Positions 36,576-46,217 are shown, counted from the stretch's first letter. The stretch: DNA of 64,000 nucleotides from Saccharopolyspora ipomoeae (GCF_029952525.1 NZ_JASAOF010000008.1:62001-126000); one strand, 5' to 3'. The notes: generated by a model not told the origin, from the sequence alone. Made by a program: numbers and translations.

Positions 36576-37316
36576 TCAGTCCTTCTTCTTGAAGAGGCGG
36601 CGGAGGGGGTCGTAGCGGCGGTCCGCGACTCGTTCCTTGAGGGGGATGAGGGCGTTGTCGGTGATGTGGATGTGCTCGGGGCAGACGTCGGTGCAGCACT
36701 TGGTGATGTTGCACATGCCCAGGCCGTGATCTCCCCTGGCCTCCTCCGGGCGGTCGCGGGCCTCGTCGAGCGGGTGCATCTCCAGCTCGGCGACGCGCAT
36801 GAGGAAGCGAGGACCGGAGAACGCCTCCTTGTTGTCCTCGTGGTCGCGGATGACGTGGCAGGTGTCCTGGCACAGGAAGCACTCGATGCACTTGCGGAAC
36901 TCCTGCGAGCGCTGCACGTCGACCTGCTGCATCCGGTACTCGCCGGGTTCGAGGCCCGCCGGCGGGGTGAACGCCGGGACCTCGCGGGCCTTGACGTAGT
37001 TGTACGACACGTCGGTGACGAGGTCCTTGATCAGCGGGAACGTGCGCATCGGGGTGACGGTGATCGTCTCGTCCTCGGTGAACGTCGACATCCGCGTCAT
37101 GCACATCAGGCGGGGGCGGCCGTTGATCTCCGCCGAGCACGAACCGCACTTGCCCGCCTTGCAGTTCCAGCGGACCGCCATGTCCGGGGCCTGGGTGGCC
37201 TGCAGCCGGTGGATGATGTCGAGGACGACCTCGCCCTCGTTGACCTCGACGGTGTAGTCCTGCAGCTCGCCGTCGTCGGTGCCGCGCCACACGCGGAAGT
37301 GCGCTTGGTATCCCAT
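36576..37316 (-). CDS. sdhB: Succinate dehydrogenase iron-sulfur subunit (Sdh1 type)
   Basis: The protein has 246 residues. The [2Fe-2S] ligands are in WNCKAGKCGSC and the later LMCM cysteine; the [4Fe-4S] and [3Fe-4S] cysteines are in KCIECFLCQDTC and GMCNITKCCTDVCPEH. It passes electrons from SdhA to quinone in the membrane. ATG 37316 shares one base with the sdhA stop (TGATG); GTG 37319 is the alternative. Gene order sdhC-sdhA-sdhB matches Rv0249c-Rv0247c, the Sdh1 enzyme of mycobacteria. Confidence 0.94.
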   Translation of the reverse strand: MGYQAHFRVWRGTDDGELQDYTVEVNEGEVVLDIIHRLQATQAPDMAVRWNCKAGKCGSCSAEINGRPRLMCMTRMSTFTEDETITVTPMRTFPLIKDLVTDVSYNYVKAREVPAFTPPAGLEPGEYRMQQVDVQRSQEFRKCIECFLCQDTCHVIRDHEDNKEAFSGPRFLMRVAELEMHPLDEARDRPEEARGDHGLGMCNITKCCTDVCPEHIHITDNALIPLKERVADRRYDPLRRLFKKKD

Positions 37317-39208
37317 CACCGCTCCTCAGCCTGGACGTCCGCGAGTTCTTCCTCGGTGTAGTACTTGCGCAGCTCGTCGAGCTTGAACAGCTCCAGCAGG
37401 TCGTGCCGCATCGGCGGCTGCTGCTGCTCGGCGACCTCGACGCCGTCGCCGGACTTGGTGCACACCAGCAGCTTCCGGCGCCACTGGGCCTCCATCCCCG
37501 GGTGGTCGTCGCGGGTGTGGCCGCCGCGGCTCTCGGTGCGCAGCAGCGCTGCCCGGGCGACGCACTCGCTGACCAGCAGCATGTTCCGCAGGTCCAGCGC
37601 CAGGTGCCAGCCGGGGTTGAACTGCCGGTTGCCCTCCACCTCCAGGTGCTCGGCGCGGGCGACGAGCTCGCGCAGCCGGTCCAGCGCCTCGCGCATCTCG
37701 GTGCCGCGCCGGATGATGCCGACCAGGTCGTTCATCGACTGCTGGAGCTCGGAGTGCAGCGCGTAGGGGTTCTCGCTGCGGCCCTCCTCGGGGTTGAACG
37801 GGTCGGCCGCGCGCCGCGCCGCGGCGTCCACATCGGACTCGGCGATCGCGGGCCTGCCCGACAGGCCCCGCACGTACTCGGCGGCGCCGGTTCCGGCGCG
37901 GCGGCCGAAGACCAGGAGGTCCGACAGCGAGTTGCCGCCCAGGCGGTTCGACCCGTGCATGCCGCCCGCGACCTCACCGGCCGCGAACAGCCCCGGCACC
38001 CGCGAGGCCGCGGTGTCCGGGTCGACCTCGACGCCGCCCATCACGTAGTGGCAGGTCGGGCCGACCTCCATCGCCTCGGCGGTGATGTCCACGTCGGCCA
38101 GTTCCTTGAACTGGTGGTGCATCGACGGCAGCCGCTTGGTGATCGTCTCGGCCGGGAGCCGCGTGGCCACGTCGAGGAACACACCGCCGTGCTGGGAGCC
38201 CCGGCCCTCCTTGACCTCGTTGTTGATGGCGCGGGCGACCTCGTCGCGCGGCAGCAGCTCAGGCGGCCTGCGGTTGTTGTCCGGGTCGTCGTACCAGCGG
38301 TCGGCCTCGGCCTCGCTGTCGGCGTAGTTGTCCTTGAACACCTCGGGGATGTAGTCGAACATGAACCGGCTGCCCTCGGAGTTGCGCAGCACTCCCCCGT
38401 CGCCGCGCACCGACTCGGTGACCAGGATTCCCTTCACGCTCGGCGGCCACACCATGCCGGTGGGGTGGAACTGCACGAACTCCATGTTGATCAGCGACGC
38501 CCCGGCGCGCAGCGCCAGCGCGTGCCCGTCGCCGGTGTACTCCCAGGAGTTCGAGGTGACCTTGAAGGACTTGCCGATGCCACCGGTGGCGAGGACGACG
38601 GCGGGCGCGTCGAACAGCACGAACCGCCCGGACTCCCGCCAGTACCCGAACGCCCCGGAGATCCGGTCGCCCTCCTTGGTCAGCTCGGTGACCGTGCACT
38701 CCTGGAAGACCTTGATGCGCGCCTCGTGGTCGCCGAACTCGGCGTGGTCCTCCTGCTGCAGCGAGACGATCTTCTGCTGCAGCGTGCGGATGAGCTCCAG
38801 CCCGGTCCGGTCGCCGACGTGCGCGAGCCGCGGGTACTCGTGCCCGCCGAAGTTGCGCTGGCTGATCCGGCCGTCGGGGGTGCGGTCGAACAGCGCCCCG
38901 TAGGTCTCCAGCTCCCACACCCGTTGCGGTGCCTCGCGGGCGTGCAGCTCGGCCATCCGCCAGTTGTTGAGGAACTTCCCGCCGCGCATGGTGTCGCGGA
39001 AGTGCACCTGCCAGTCGTCGTGGGAGTTGACGTTGCCCATCGAGGCGGCGATGCCGCCCTCGGCCATGACCGTGTGCGCCTTGCCGAACAGGGATTTGCA
39101 CACCACGGCGGTGCGCAGTCCCGCCGAGCGGGTCTCGATCGCCGCGCGCAGACCCGCGCCACCGGCGCCGATCACGACCACGTCGTACTCGTGCCGTTCG
39201 ATCTCCAC
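37316..39208 (-). CDS. sdhA: Succinate dehydrogenase flavoprotein subunit (Sdh1 type)
   Basis: The protein has 630 residues. The FAD dinucleotide fold is VVVIGAGGAGLRAAIE, and the histidine in KAHTVMAEGGIAASMG is the expected covalent FAD attachment site. Catalytic-core segments FVQFHPTGM and RLGGNSLSDLLVFGRRAG are present. It oxidises succinate to fumarate. It lies between sdhC (11-bp gap) and sdhB (one-base overlap). A fumarate-reductase direction cannot be excluded from sequence alone. Confidence 0.95.
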   Translation of the reverse strand: MEIERHEYDVVVIGAGGAGLRAAIETRSAGLRTAVVCKSLFGKAHTVMAEGGIAASMGNVNSHDDWQVHFRDTMRGGKFLNNWRMAELHAREAPQRVWELETYGALFDRTPDGRISQRNFGGHEYPRLAHVGDRTGLELIRTLQQKIVSLQQEDHAEFGDHEARIKVFQECTVTELTKEGDRISGAFGYWRESGRFVLFDAPAVVLATGGIGKSFKVTSNSWEYTGDGHALALRAGASLINMEFVQFHPTGMVWPPSVKGILVTESVRGDGGVLRNSEGSRFMFDYIPEVFKDNYADSEAEADRWYDDPDNNRRPPELLPRDEVARAINNEVKEGRGSQHGGVFLDVATRLPAETITKRLPSMHHQFKELADVDITAEAMEVGPTCHYVMGGVEVDPDTAASRVPGLFAAGEVAGGMHGSNRLGGNSLSDLLVFGRRAGTGAAEYVRGLSGRPAIAESDVDAAARRAADPFNPEEGRSENPYALHSELQQSMNDLVGIIRRGTEMREALDRLRELVARAEHLEVEGNRQFNPGWHLALDLRNMLLVSECVARAALLRTESRGGHTRDDHPGMEAQWRRKLLVCTKSGDGVEVAEQQQPPMRHDLLELFKLDELRKYYTEEELADVQAEER

Positions 39209-39219
39209 ATCCAGTCCTT

Positions 39220-40020
39220 CTAGTTGAACAGTCTGGGATCAGTGATGGCTCCGCTGGCCACCAGCATCACGTACAGGTCGACCAGCGCGACCGAGGCCAG
39301 GGAGCACCAGGCGAGCAGCATGTGCTTGCCGTTGAGCCAGGTGACCTTGGTCCAGAGCCAGTAGCGCACCGGGTGCTTCGAGAAGTGGTTGAGCCTGCCG
39401 CCGATGAGGTGGCGGCAGGAGTGGCAGGACAGCGTGTAGGCCCACAGCAGCACCACGTTGACCACCATCAGCACCGTGCCGAGACCGACGCCGACACCGC
39501 CGTCGGTGCCCTTGAACGCGATGACCGTGTCGTAGGTCAGCACCGCCGCGACCAGCATCGCCGCGTAGAAGAAGTAGCGGTGCGCGTTCTGCAGGATCAG
39601 CGGGAACCGGGTCTCGCCGGTGTAGCGGCGGTGCGGTTCGCCCACGGCGCAGGCCGGCGGCGACGCCCAGAACGCCCGGTAGTAGGCCTTGCGGTAGTAG
39701 TAGCAGGTCAGCCGGAACCCGAGCACGAACGGCAGCACGAAGATCGGCGGTGGCACGAGCCACCCCAGGTCCGGGAAGGGCTGTCCGAAGTGGCTGGACC
39801 CGGGCACGCAGGCCGCCGACAGGCACGGCGAGAAGAACGGCGCCAGGTAGTTGTGCTCCGGGACCCAGTACCACTGGTTCATGAACGTGCGGATCAGGCC
39901 GTAGACCACGAAGGCCGTCAGGCCGAGGAAGGTCACCAGCGGCGGGAGCCACCAGCGGTCGGTGCGCAGGGTGCGCGCGCCGATGCGGGCCCGGCCGGTG
40001 GCGCTAGCGGGTGCGGACAT
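39220..40020 (-). CDS. sdhC: Succinate dehydrogenase membrane anchor (Sdh1-type SdhC)
   Basis: The 266-residue protein has five predicted helices. It matches the single anchor subunit of mycobacterial Sdh1 (Rv0249c) rather than the two-subunit SdhC/SdhD type. The segment LSCHSCRHLIGG and two further cysteines (CLSAACVPG) could bind metal; a membrane-embedded Rieske-type FeS cluster has been described for mycobacterial Sdh1. ATG 40020 fits the family start. It heads the sdhCAB operon. Confidence 0.88.
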   Translation of the reverse strand: MSAPASATGRARIGARTLRTDRWWLPPLVTFLGLTAFVVYGLIRTFMNQWYWVPEHNYLAPFFSPCLSAACVPGSSHFGQPFPDLGWLVPPPIFVLPFVLGFRLTCYYYRKAYYRAFWASPPACAVGEPHRRYTGETRFPLILQNAHRYFFYAAMLVAAVLTYDTVIAFKGTDGGVGVGLGTVLMVVNVVLLWAYTLSCHSCRHLIGGRLNHFSKHPVRYWLWTKVTWLNGKHMLLAWCSLASVALVDLYVMLVASGAITDPRLFN

Positions 40021-40130
40021 TCGTTGACCTCGTTGTCATGAGTCGTCCGACGTGCTCACCTTGAGGCCGCTCATTGTGGATCAGGCCACAGTCCGCTGCT
40101 AGTCCCCCGTAAGGTTCAATCACCGCCGCC

Positions 40131-40421
40131 TCAGCGCCGGGGGTGGCCTCCGAGGCCCTCGTCGTCGGCGTCCTGCCAGAGCGACGGGTCGTAGGGGGTG
40201 TCCGGCACGATCACCACGTCGTCGCGGGTCTCGTCGCTGCGCCGCGGTGCGGGCAGCTCGGTGACGAGCTCGGCGGCGTCGATGTCGAGTCGTTCGATGT
40301 CGTTGTGGATCCGGCGGAGCGCGGCGGCGTCGCCGTAGCGCTGCCGCAAAGCCCCGGCGCTGCTCTTGAGCTGCGCCAGAACGCGCTGGAACTCGGCCAG
40401 TTCGGTCGTAGTCGAGGCCAT
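40131..40421 (-). CDS. Small acidic actinobacterial protein (Rv0250c-like by position)
   Basis: This 96-residue hydrophilic protein starts ATG 40421. The first 70 residues form helices (LAEFQRVLAQLKSSAGALRQ, LRRIHNDIERLDID); the tail is acidic. Size and place directly upstream of the sdhCAB operon match the hypothetical protein Rv0250c. Its constant association suggests a role with the Sdh1 enzyme, but none is proven. It is 110 bp before sdhC. Confidence 0.65.
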   Translation of the reverse strand: MASTTTELAEFQRVLAQLKSSAGALRQRYGDAAALRRIHNDIERLDIDAAELVTELPAPRRSDETRDDVVIVPDTPYDPSLWQDADDEGLGGHPRR

Positions 40422-40510
40422 CGGCGAACACCTCTCGCGCCTAGGTGGTGGAACCTCCTCCTAGGACTCTGCCCGCCTCCGCCAAATGTGACAAGTACCA
40501 CATCGAACGA

Positions 40511-42337
40511 TCATCCGATGCGTCCCTCGAACGGGCGCCGGGACGCGGCCCGCTCGGCCGCGTCGCGCTCGGCGCAGGGCGGGCCGGAGATCGCGCGGCC
40601 GATGCGCTGAGCGCCCCAGCCCAGCGCCAGCACGTAGCCCAGCGAGCAGGCGATCACCACCGCCGACGCCGACGGCCACAGCCACTCCGGGACGCCGGGG
40701 GCCGCCTCGCGGCGCAGCAGCTGGTACTCGGGCATGGCCGGGCGGGTGAACTGCGCGGGCGCGGACACGCCCGGCTTGTCGCGGGACGCGTCGGCCGGGA
40801 AGTACACCGGCGTCGCGAGGATCGCGCGGCCCGAGTGCAGCCTGATGATCGTCTTCCAGGGCCCGCTGATCGGCATCGGCTGGTTGGTCCGGTACACGCC
40901 GGGGCCGATCTCGGTCATCCGGTCGACGTGCAGCGCTCCGCCCTGCCAGCCGGTGATCGTCAGCCACGTCGGGTGCTCGGCGATCGGCGCGGGCTCGATG
41001 CGCACCTCGGCCTGCCGAGTCCGCTCGTCGACGGTCACCTCCGCGCGCACGTCTTCCGGCGCGGCGCCCACCAGCCCGTTGACCACGGCGATCGCGATGC
41101 CGCTCAGCGCCGCCGCGAACACGCCGACGCGGACCCGGGCGGGCGGCAGCTCACCGCGCAGCGCCCGCACCAGCAGCGCGCCCAGCAGGCCGCCGCAGAC
41201 GCCGCCGAGCAGCGACATCAGCACGCCCTCCGGCAGCATGTCCGGCGACCACGGCAGCCGGTAGGCGGCGGAGGTCCACACGTACTCGCTGGTGTAGCCG
41301 ATGGTGCCGATGAGCAGCCCGGAGAACACGCCCAGCACCAGCGGCCTGCGCACCAGGGCCACCGCGGCGATCTCCACGCACAGCGCCTCGACGACGTAGA
41401 GCGGCATCGCCGAGGTCGGCCCGCCCAGGGCCGTGCCGACCAGCAGCGCGATGCCGCCGCGGGTGAGCAGGAACAGCGCGACGGCCAGCACCGCTCCCCC
41501 GCGCCCGATCCAGAGCCGCGCGGCCACCAGCGCGCACCCGGCGGACACGGCGATGAGCAGCGGCTGGAAGACCATCCGGAACTGCGGGACGCCGAAGTCC
41601 CACTCGGCCTGGAACAGCGACAGCCCGACCAGCAGCGCCCCGCACAGCAGGCCGCGTCGCACGTAGAGCGCGCGCATCGTCTCGGCGCGGCCGGTGCGCA
41701 CGAACCGGCCCTCGCGCTCCAGCAGGGCCATGGCGACCAGCGACAGCGAGACGCCGCCGATGATGATCAGCCGCGCGGGACCCCACAGCGTCACGTCCTG
41801 GCCGAAGAGCCGCTGCCACACGGCGTCGAGCGGGAACCCCAGCAGCGAGAAGAACCCGGCCAGGCCCAGCAGCAGTCCGCTGGTCGGGGCCTCCCAGCAG
41901 CGGGTGATGCGCAGCGCCGCTCGGCCGGGGCTCTCGCCCACCGGCAGCACCGTCGCCAGGGTTCCGGCGACGCAGAGGCCGAAGAGCCCGAACAGGATCG
42001 GGTAGTGCGCGATGTTGGCCAGCGGGCCGTGGCCGCGTCCCTGCGTGATCCGCAGGGCGATGTCCCAGTACAGCCCGAGCAACGTCACCAGCAGCGACAT
42101 CAGCGCGATCCGCAGCGGTAGCGCGGACCAGCCGGGGAGCCCCCGCAGCAGCCAGGAGTGCTCGGCGCGTTCGGCGTGGCGGGCCAGCGCGGTGATCTTG
42201 CCGGTGCGGTGCCCGTAGCCGAACGCGATCAGCAGCGCGGCCAGCAGTGCGGCGCTACCGGAAGCGATGAGGATCTGATCGAGGTCCGCGCCTCCCGCCG
42301 GGCCGGAGCCCGGCGACTGCTGGATGAGCGAGGTCAT
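40511..42337 (-). CDS. Polytopic membrane protein with C-terminal FixH/YtkA-like domain
   Basis: The protein has about 608 residues and 12-13 predicted helices over the first 470 residues. An extracytoplasmic beta-rich domain of about 100 residues follows (EVRIEPAPIAEHPTWLTIT, GPGVYRTNQPMPISGPWKT), then one last helix. The beta domain resembles FixH/YtkA-type modules linked with oxidase and copper proteins. ATG 42337 is used; GTG 42355 is possible. It lies between the sdh operon and the molybdenum hydroxylase operon, divergent from the latter. Function is not known; an oxidase-assembly role is only a guess. Confidence 0.55.
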   Translation of the reverse strand: MTSLIQQSPGSGPAGGADLDQILIASGSAALLAALLIAFGYGHRTGKITALARHAERAEHSWLLRGLPGWSALPLRIALMSLLVTLLGLYWDIALRITQGRGHGPLANIAHYPILFGLFGLCVAGTLATVLPVGESPGRAALRITRCWEAPTSGLLLGLAGFFSLLGFPLDAVWQRLFGQDVTLWGPARLIIIGGVSLSLVAMALLEREGRFVRTGRAETMRALYVRRGLLCGALLVGLSLFQAEWDFGVPQFRMVFQPLLIAVSAGCALVAARLWIGRGGAVLAVALFLLTRGGIALLVGTALGGPTSAMPLYVVEALCVEIAAVALVRRPLVLGVFSGLLIGTIGYTSEYVWTSAAYRLPWSPDMLPEGVLMSLLGGVCGGLLGALLVRALRGELPPARVRVGVFAAALSGIAIAVVNGLVGAAPEDVRAEVTVDERTRQAEVRIEPAPIAEHPTWLTITGWQGGALHVDRMTEIGPGVYRTNQPMPISGPWKTIIRLHSGRAILATPVYFPADASRDKPGVSAPAQFTRPAMPEYQLLRREAAPGVPEWLWPSASAVVIACSLGYVLALGWGAQRIGRAISGPPCAERDAAERAASRRPFEGRIG

Positions 42338-42381
42338 GCGGTGATCGAACACCAAACCCTCTAACGCTGTCAGGCTTTACT

Positions 42382-42401
42382 GTGACATTCAACGTTGTCA
42401 C
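42382..42401. promoter_or_regulatory. Possible operator GTGACA-N8-TGTCAC
   Basis: GTGACATTCAACGTTGTCAC is a 6-bp inverted repeat with an 8-base spacer in the 229-bp divergent gap between the large membrane protein and the molybdenum hydroxylase genes. It recalls cAMP-receptor family sites (TGTGA-N6-TCACA), but the spacing is longer. Confidence 0.4.
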
Positions 42402-42566
42402 GAAGAGGGTTCACTCTTTCGGCCCAACCGCGCGACGATTCTCCCCTCACGCGGAATCCGCGACACGCCGACTTCTTTGGCCGCTAAGTCTTGTGGCTCA
42501 CAGTCCGGAGCACAAGACTCCCGTACGGTTCCCGAACTATCTGATCCTGTTGACTGCGAGGCAGCT

Positions 42567-44825
42567 TTGAGCATTCTCGGCACCCGGGTCCAACGTGTCG
42601 AAGACCCACGCCTTCTCACAGTCGGCGGCACCTACGTGGACGACCTGCGTGAACCCGCCCTGCAAGGCGCACTGCACGTCCTGTTCGTCCGCAGTCCGCT
42701 GGCCCACGCCACCATCACCGAAGTGGACGTCGACGAAGCCAGGTCGGCGCCCGGCGTGCACGGCGTCTTCACCGCCGACGACGTCGACCTCCCGCCCTAC
42801 GCCTCGGGCGGCAGCCTCTCCGGCCCCACCCCGCCCGGCCTCGACCGGCCGCACCTGGCCAAGGGCGTCGTGCACTACGTCGGCGAACCGGTCGTGGCGG
42901 TGGCCGCCGAAACCCTCGCCCAGGCCCAGGACGCGGCGGAGATGGTCTCCATCGACTACGACCCGCTCGACCCGGTGATCGACCTGGACGAGGCCCTGGC
43001 CGGCGAGAAGCTGGTGTTCCCGGAAGCGGGCACCAACGTCATCGGCGCCGCGGGCGAGCTCGACGACTCGCTGTTCGACGGCTGCGAGGTCGTGGTCACC
43101 AGGCAGATCGTCAACCAGCGCGTGGCCGCGGCCTCGCTGGAGGGCCGCTCGGCCGCCTGCGCCTGGGAGGGCGACAAGGTCACCCTGTGGCTGTCCAACC
43201 AGAACGCGCAGTCCTGCCGCGACGAGCTGATGGGCAACCTCGGCCTGCCGCAGGACAAGCTGCGCGTCATCACGCCCGACGTGGGCGGAGGCTTCGGCGC
43301 CAAGATCGGCTCCGAGCAGGAGGCCGCGCTGCTGTCGCTGGTGTCCCGCAAGATCGGCAAGCCGGTCAAGTGGGTCGAGACCCGCAGCGAGAACCTGGTC
43401 GCGATGACGCACGGCCGCGCGCAGCGGCACCAGATCACCATCGGCGGCAGCCGCGACGGCCGGGTGCAGGCCTACCGGCTGGAGATCGTGCAGGACGTCG
43501 GCGCCTACCCGCGGATGGGCGCGTTCCTGCCGGTGTTCACGCAGATGATGGCCAGCGGCGTCTACGACATCGCCAAGGTCGAGTCGCGGGCGCAGACCGT
43601 GGTCACCAACACCACGCCGATCGGCGCCTACCGCGGTGCCGGGCGCCCGGAGGCCACCGCCGCCGTGGAGCGCGCGATCGACCTGTTCGCCGCCGAGATC
43701 GGCGCCGACCCGGCCGACGTGCGACGCAAGAACCTCGTCAAGCCGGAGCAGTTCCCGTACCAGACGCCGGGCGGGATGCTCTACGACACCGGCGAGTACA
43801 TCAAGGGGCTCGACTCGGTCCTGGAGGCCGCCGACTACGCCTCGCTGCGCGAGGAGCAGGCGAAGCGGCGCGCGGACGGCAGCGCCAAGCAGCTGGGCAT
43901 CGGCCTGGCCAGCTACGTGGAGATCACCGCGCCGAACAACACCGAGGGCGAGACCGGGCACGTCGAGATCCGGCCCGACGGCAGCGTTCTGGTGCTCACC
44001 GGCAGCTCCCCGCACGGCCAGGGCCACTGGACGAGCTACGCGATGCTGGTGTCCGAGCAGCTGGGCATCGACCTGGACAAGATCGAGGTCGTGCACGGCG
44101 ACACGGACCTGATCCCCAAGGGCGTGGGCACGATGGGCTCGCGCTCGCTGCAGCTGGGCGGCACGGCGGTGCACCGGGCCGCGATCGACGTCAAGGACAA
44201 GGCCCGCAAGCTGGCCGCCGAGATGATCGAGAGCGACGAGGCCGACATCGAGCTCACCGACGGCAAGTGGCAGGTGCGCGGCGCCCCGAACGTCACGGTG
44301 TCGTGGGCCGACCTGGCGCAGAAGTCCGCCGACGGCCTGGCCGCCGACGTGCACTTCGTGGAGGACCGGCCGACGTTCCCGTTCGGCAGCCACCTCGCCG
44401 TCGTCGAGGTCGACGTGGAGACCGGCAAGGTCGACTACCTGCGGCACGTCACGGTCGACGACGCGGGCGTGATCATCAACCCGGTGCTCACCGAGGGCCA
44501 GCGGCACGGCGGCATCGCCCAGGGCGCGGCGCAGGCGCTGCTGGAGGAGGTCTCCTACGACTCCGACGGCAACCCGCAGAACGCCAGCTTCGCCGACTAC
44601 GCGATCGTCACCGCCGCCGAGCTGCCGAGCTTCGAGCTGCTGACCATGGAAACGGCCACCACCCTGAACCCGTTGGGCGTGAAGGGGATCGGCGAGGCCG
44701 GGACCATCGGGTCCACTCCCGCGGTGCAGAACGCGGTGGTGGACGCGCTGTCCCACCTCGGCGTCCGGCACATCGACATGCCCACCACGCCCCAGCGGGT
44801 GTGGGAAGCGATCAACCAGGCATAG
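42567..44825 (+). CDS. Molybdenum hydroxylase large subunit (xanthine dehydrogenase/CoxL family, not form I CODH)
   Basis: The subunit has 752 residues. The molybdopterin-binding motifs include PDVGGGFGAK, TPIGAYRGAGRPEA and LNPLGVKGIGEAGTIGS. The active-site loop reads AYRGAGR, not AYRCSFR, so this is not an aerobic form I CO dehydrogenase; an aldehyde or N-heterocycle hydroxylase is likelier. TTG 42567 begins at the family start (SILGTRVQRVEDPRLLTVGG). The unusual gene order is large, small, medium subunit. Confidence 0.88.
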   Translation: MSILGTRVQRVEDPRLLTVGGTYVDDLREPALQGALHVLFVRSPLAHATITEVDVDEARSAPGVHGVFTADDVDLPPYASGGSLSGPTPPGLDRPHLAKGVVHYVGEPVVAVAAETLAQAQDAAEMVSIDYDPLDPVIDLDEALAGEKLVFPEAGTNVIGAAGELDDSLFDGCEVVVTRQIVNQRVAAASLEGRSAACAWEGDKVTLWLSNQNAQSCRDELMGNLGLPQDKLRVITPDVGGGFGAKIGSEQEAALLSLVSRKIGKPVKWVETRSENLVAMTHGRAQRHQITIGGSRDGRVQAYRLEIVQDVGAYPRMGAFLPVFTQMMASGVYDIAKVESRAQTVVTNTTPIGAYRGAGRPEATAAVERAIDLFAAEIGADPADVRRKNLVKPEQFPYQTPGGMLYDTGEYIKGLDSVLEAADYASLREEQAKRRADGSAKQLGIGLASYVEITAPNNTEGETGHVEIRPDGSVLVLTGSSPHGQGHWTSYAMLVSEQLGIDLDKIEVVHGDTDLIPKGVGTMGSRSLQLGGTAVHRAAIDVKDKARKLAAEMIESDEADIELTDGKWQVRGAPNVTVSWADLAQKSADGLAADVHFVEDRPTFPFGSHLAVVEVDVETGKVDYLRHVTVDDAGVIINPVLTEGQRHGGIAQGAAQALLEEVSYDSDGNPQNASFADYAIVTAAELPSFELLTMETATTLNPLGVKGIGEAGTIGSTPAVQNAVVDALSHLGVRHIDMPTTPQRVWEAINQA

Positions 44826-44879
44826 AAACACCGCTGATCTCGTTCAGGTAGTGCACCTGAGAAGCCTAGGAGTTCCTTC

Positions 44880-45353
44880 GTGCAAGTTTCGATCAACGTC
44901 AACGGCGAGCAGCGGACCCACGACGTGGAGGACCGCACCCTGCTCGTCCAGTACCTGCGCGACGACTGCGAGCTGACCGGCACCAACATCGGCTGCGACA
45001 CCACGTCGTGCGGTGCGTGCACGGTGCTGCTCGACGGCGAGTCGGTCAAGTCCTGCACGGTGCTGGCCGCGCAGGCCGAGGGCCGCGAGGTCACCACCAT
45101 CGAGGGCCTGGCGGACGGCGAGGAGCTGCACCCGATGCAGCGCTCGTTCCAGAAGAACCACGGCCTGCAGTGCGGTTACTGCACGCCGGGCATGGTGATG
45201 GCCTCGGTGTCGCTGGTGGAGGAGAACCCGAACCTGACCGAGGCCGACGTGCGGTCCGGGCTGGAGGGCAACCTCTGCCGCTGCACCGGCTACCACAACA
45301 TCGTTCAGGCCGTGCTCGACGCGGCCCGGGAGAAGCAGGGGGCCGCGGAATGA
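44880..45353 (+). CDS. Molybdenum hydroxylase 2Fe-2S small subunit
   Basis: The 157-residue subunit carries two [2Fe-2S] clusters: plant-type ferredoxin cysteines in [17 protein letters not shown] and SCTVLAAQ, and the second set in [12 protein letters not shown] and [13 protein letters not shown]. It links the molybdenum site to FAD in the medium subunit. GTG 44880 has GGAGTTCC upstream. It overlaps the next gene by four bases (ATGA). Confidence 0.94.
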   Translation: MQVSINVNGEQRTHDVEDRTLLVQYLRDDCELTGTNIGCDTTSCGACTVLLDGESVKSCTVLAAQAEGREVTTIEGLADGEELHPMQRSFQKNHGLQCGYCTPGMVMASVSLVEENPNLTEADVRSGLEGNLCRCTGYHNIVQAVLDAAREKQGAAE

Positions 45354-46171
45354 TTCCTGCCGCCTTCACCTACAAGCGCGCCACCACGGTCGACGAGGCG
45401 CTGAACCTGCTCGCCGAGCACGGCGACGACGCGAAGCTGCTGGCGGGCGGGCACTCCCTGCTGCCGCTGATGAAGCTGCGGTTCGCGGTGCCGGAGGTCG
45501 TCATCGACGTCGGCGGCCTGCGCGACCTGTCCTACATCCGCGAGGAGGGTTCGCAGATCCGCATCGGTGCCCTGACCCGGCACCACGACCTGGAGCACTC
45601 GGAGCTGCTGCGGCGCGAGATCCCGCTGCTCGCGCACGCGGCGGGCACCATCGGCGACCCGCAGGTCCGCCACCGCGGCACGATCGGCGGTTCGCTGGTC
45701 CACGGCGATCCCGCCTCGGACCTGCCGGCCGTGGCGCTGGCGCTGGACTCGGTGCTGGTGGCCCAGGGCCCGTCGGGGACGCGGGAGATCGCGATCACGG
45801 ACTTCTTCACCGACTTCTTCGAGACCTCGCTCGGCGAGGACGAGCTGCTGGTGGAGATCCGCGTCGAGAAGAACCCGAACCAGGGCTGGGACTTCCAGAA
45901 GTTCACCAAGCGCGCCATCGACTGGGCGGTCGTGGGCGTGGCGGTCGCGGGCAACCGCGTCGCCCTGGTCAACATGGGCCCGACCCCGATGCGCGCGGCA
46001 GGCGTCGAGGAGGCCCTGGCCTCCGGCGCCACCCCGGCCGAAGCGGCCGAGCGCGCCGCGGAGAACACCTCTCCCCCGGACCAGCCCTCGGCCACGGCGG
46101 AGTACCGCCACCACCTCGCCAAGGTCCTGGTCCGCAGAGCCCTCGAAGCAGCAACCACCCGCAATTCCTGA
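45350..46171 (+). CDS. Molybdenum hydroxylase FAD-binding medium subunit
   Basis: The 273-residue protein has FAD-binding CoxM/XdhB motifs [16 protein letters not shown] and [23 protein letters not shown]. It accepts electrons from the FeS subunit and passes them to an acceptor. ATG 45350 overlaps the small-subunit stop. A strong terminator follows, so the operon is just these three genes; no MCD insertion chaperone (CoxF/XdhC, CoxD/E) is next to it. Confidence 0.93.
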   Translation: MIPAAFTYKRATTVDEALNLLAEHGDDAKLLAGGHSLLPLMKLRFAVPEVVIDVGGLRDLSYIREEGSQIRIGALTRHHDLEHSELLRREIPLLAHAAGTIGDPQVRHRGTIGGSLVHGDPASDLPAVALALDSVLVAQGPSGTREIAITDFFTDFFETSLGEDELLVEIRVEKNPNQGWDFQKFTKRAIDWAVVGVAVAGNRVALVNMGPTPMRAAGVEEALASGATPAEAAERAAENTSPPDQPSATAEYRHHLAKVLVRRALEAATTRNS

Positions 46172-46179
46172 CGAACACC

Positions 46180-46217
46180 CGAAGGGCGCCCCCAGCACGA
46201 GCCGGGGGCGCCCTTCG
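46180..46217 (+). terminator. Terminator of the molybdenum hydroxylase operon
   Basis: A perfect 14-bp stem, CGAAGGGCGCCCCC and its complement, with a 10-base loop at 46194-46203, lies 8 bp past the stop. Confidence 0.85.

Noticed and set aside
42567..44825. Aerobic CO dehydrogenase (coxL, form I)
   Set aside because: The signature AYRCSFR is absent and AYRGAGR is found instead; the accessory cox genes are missing.
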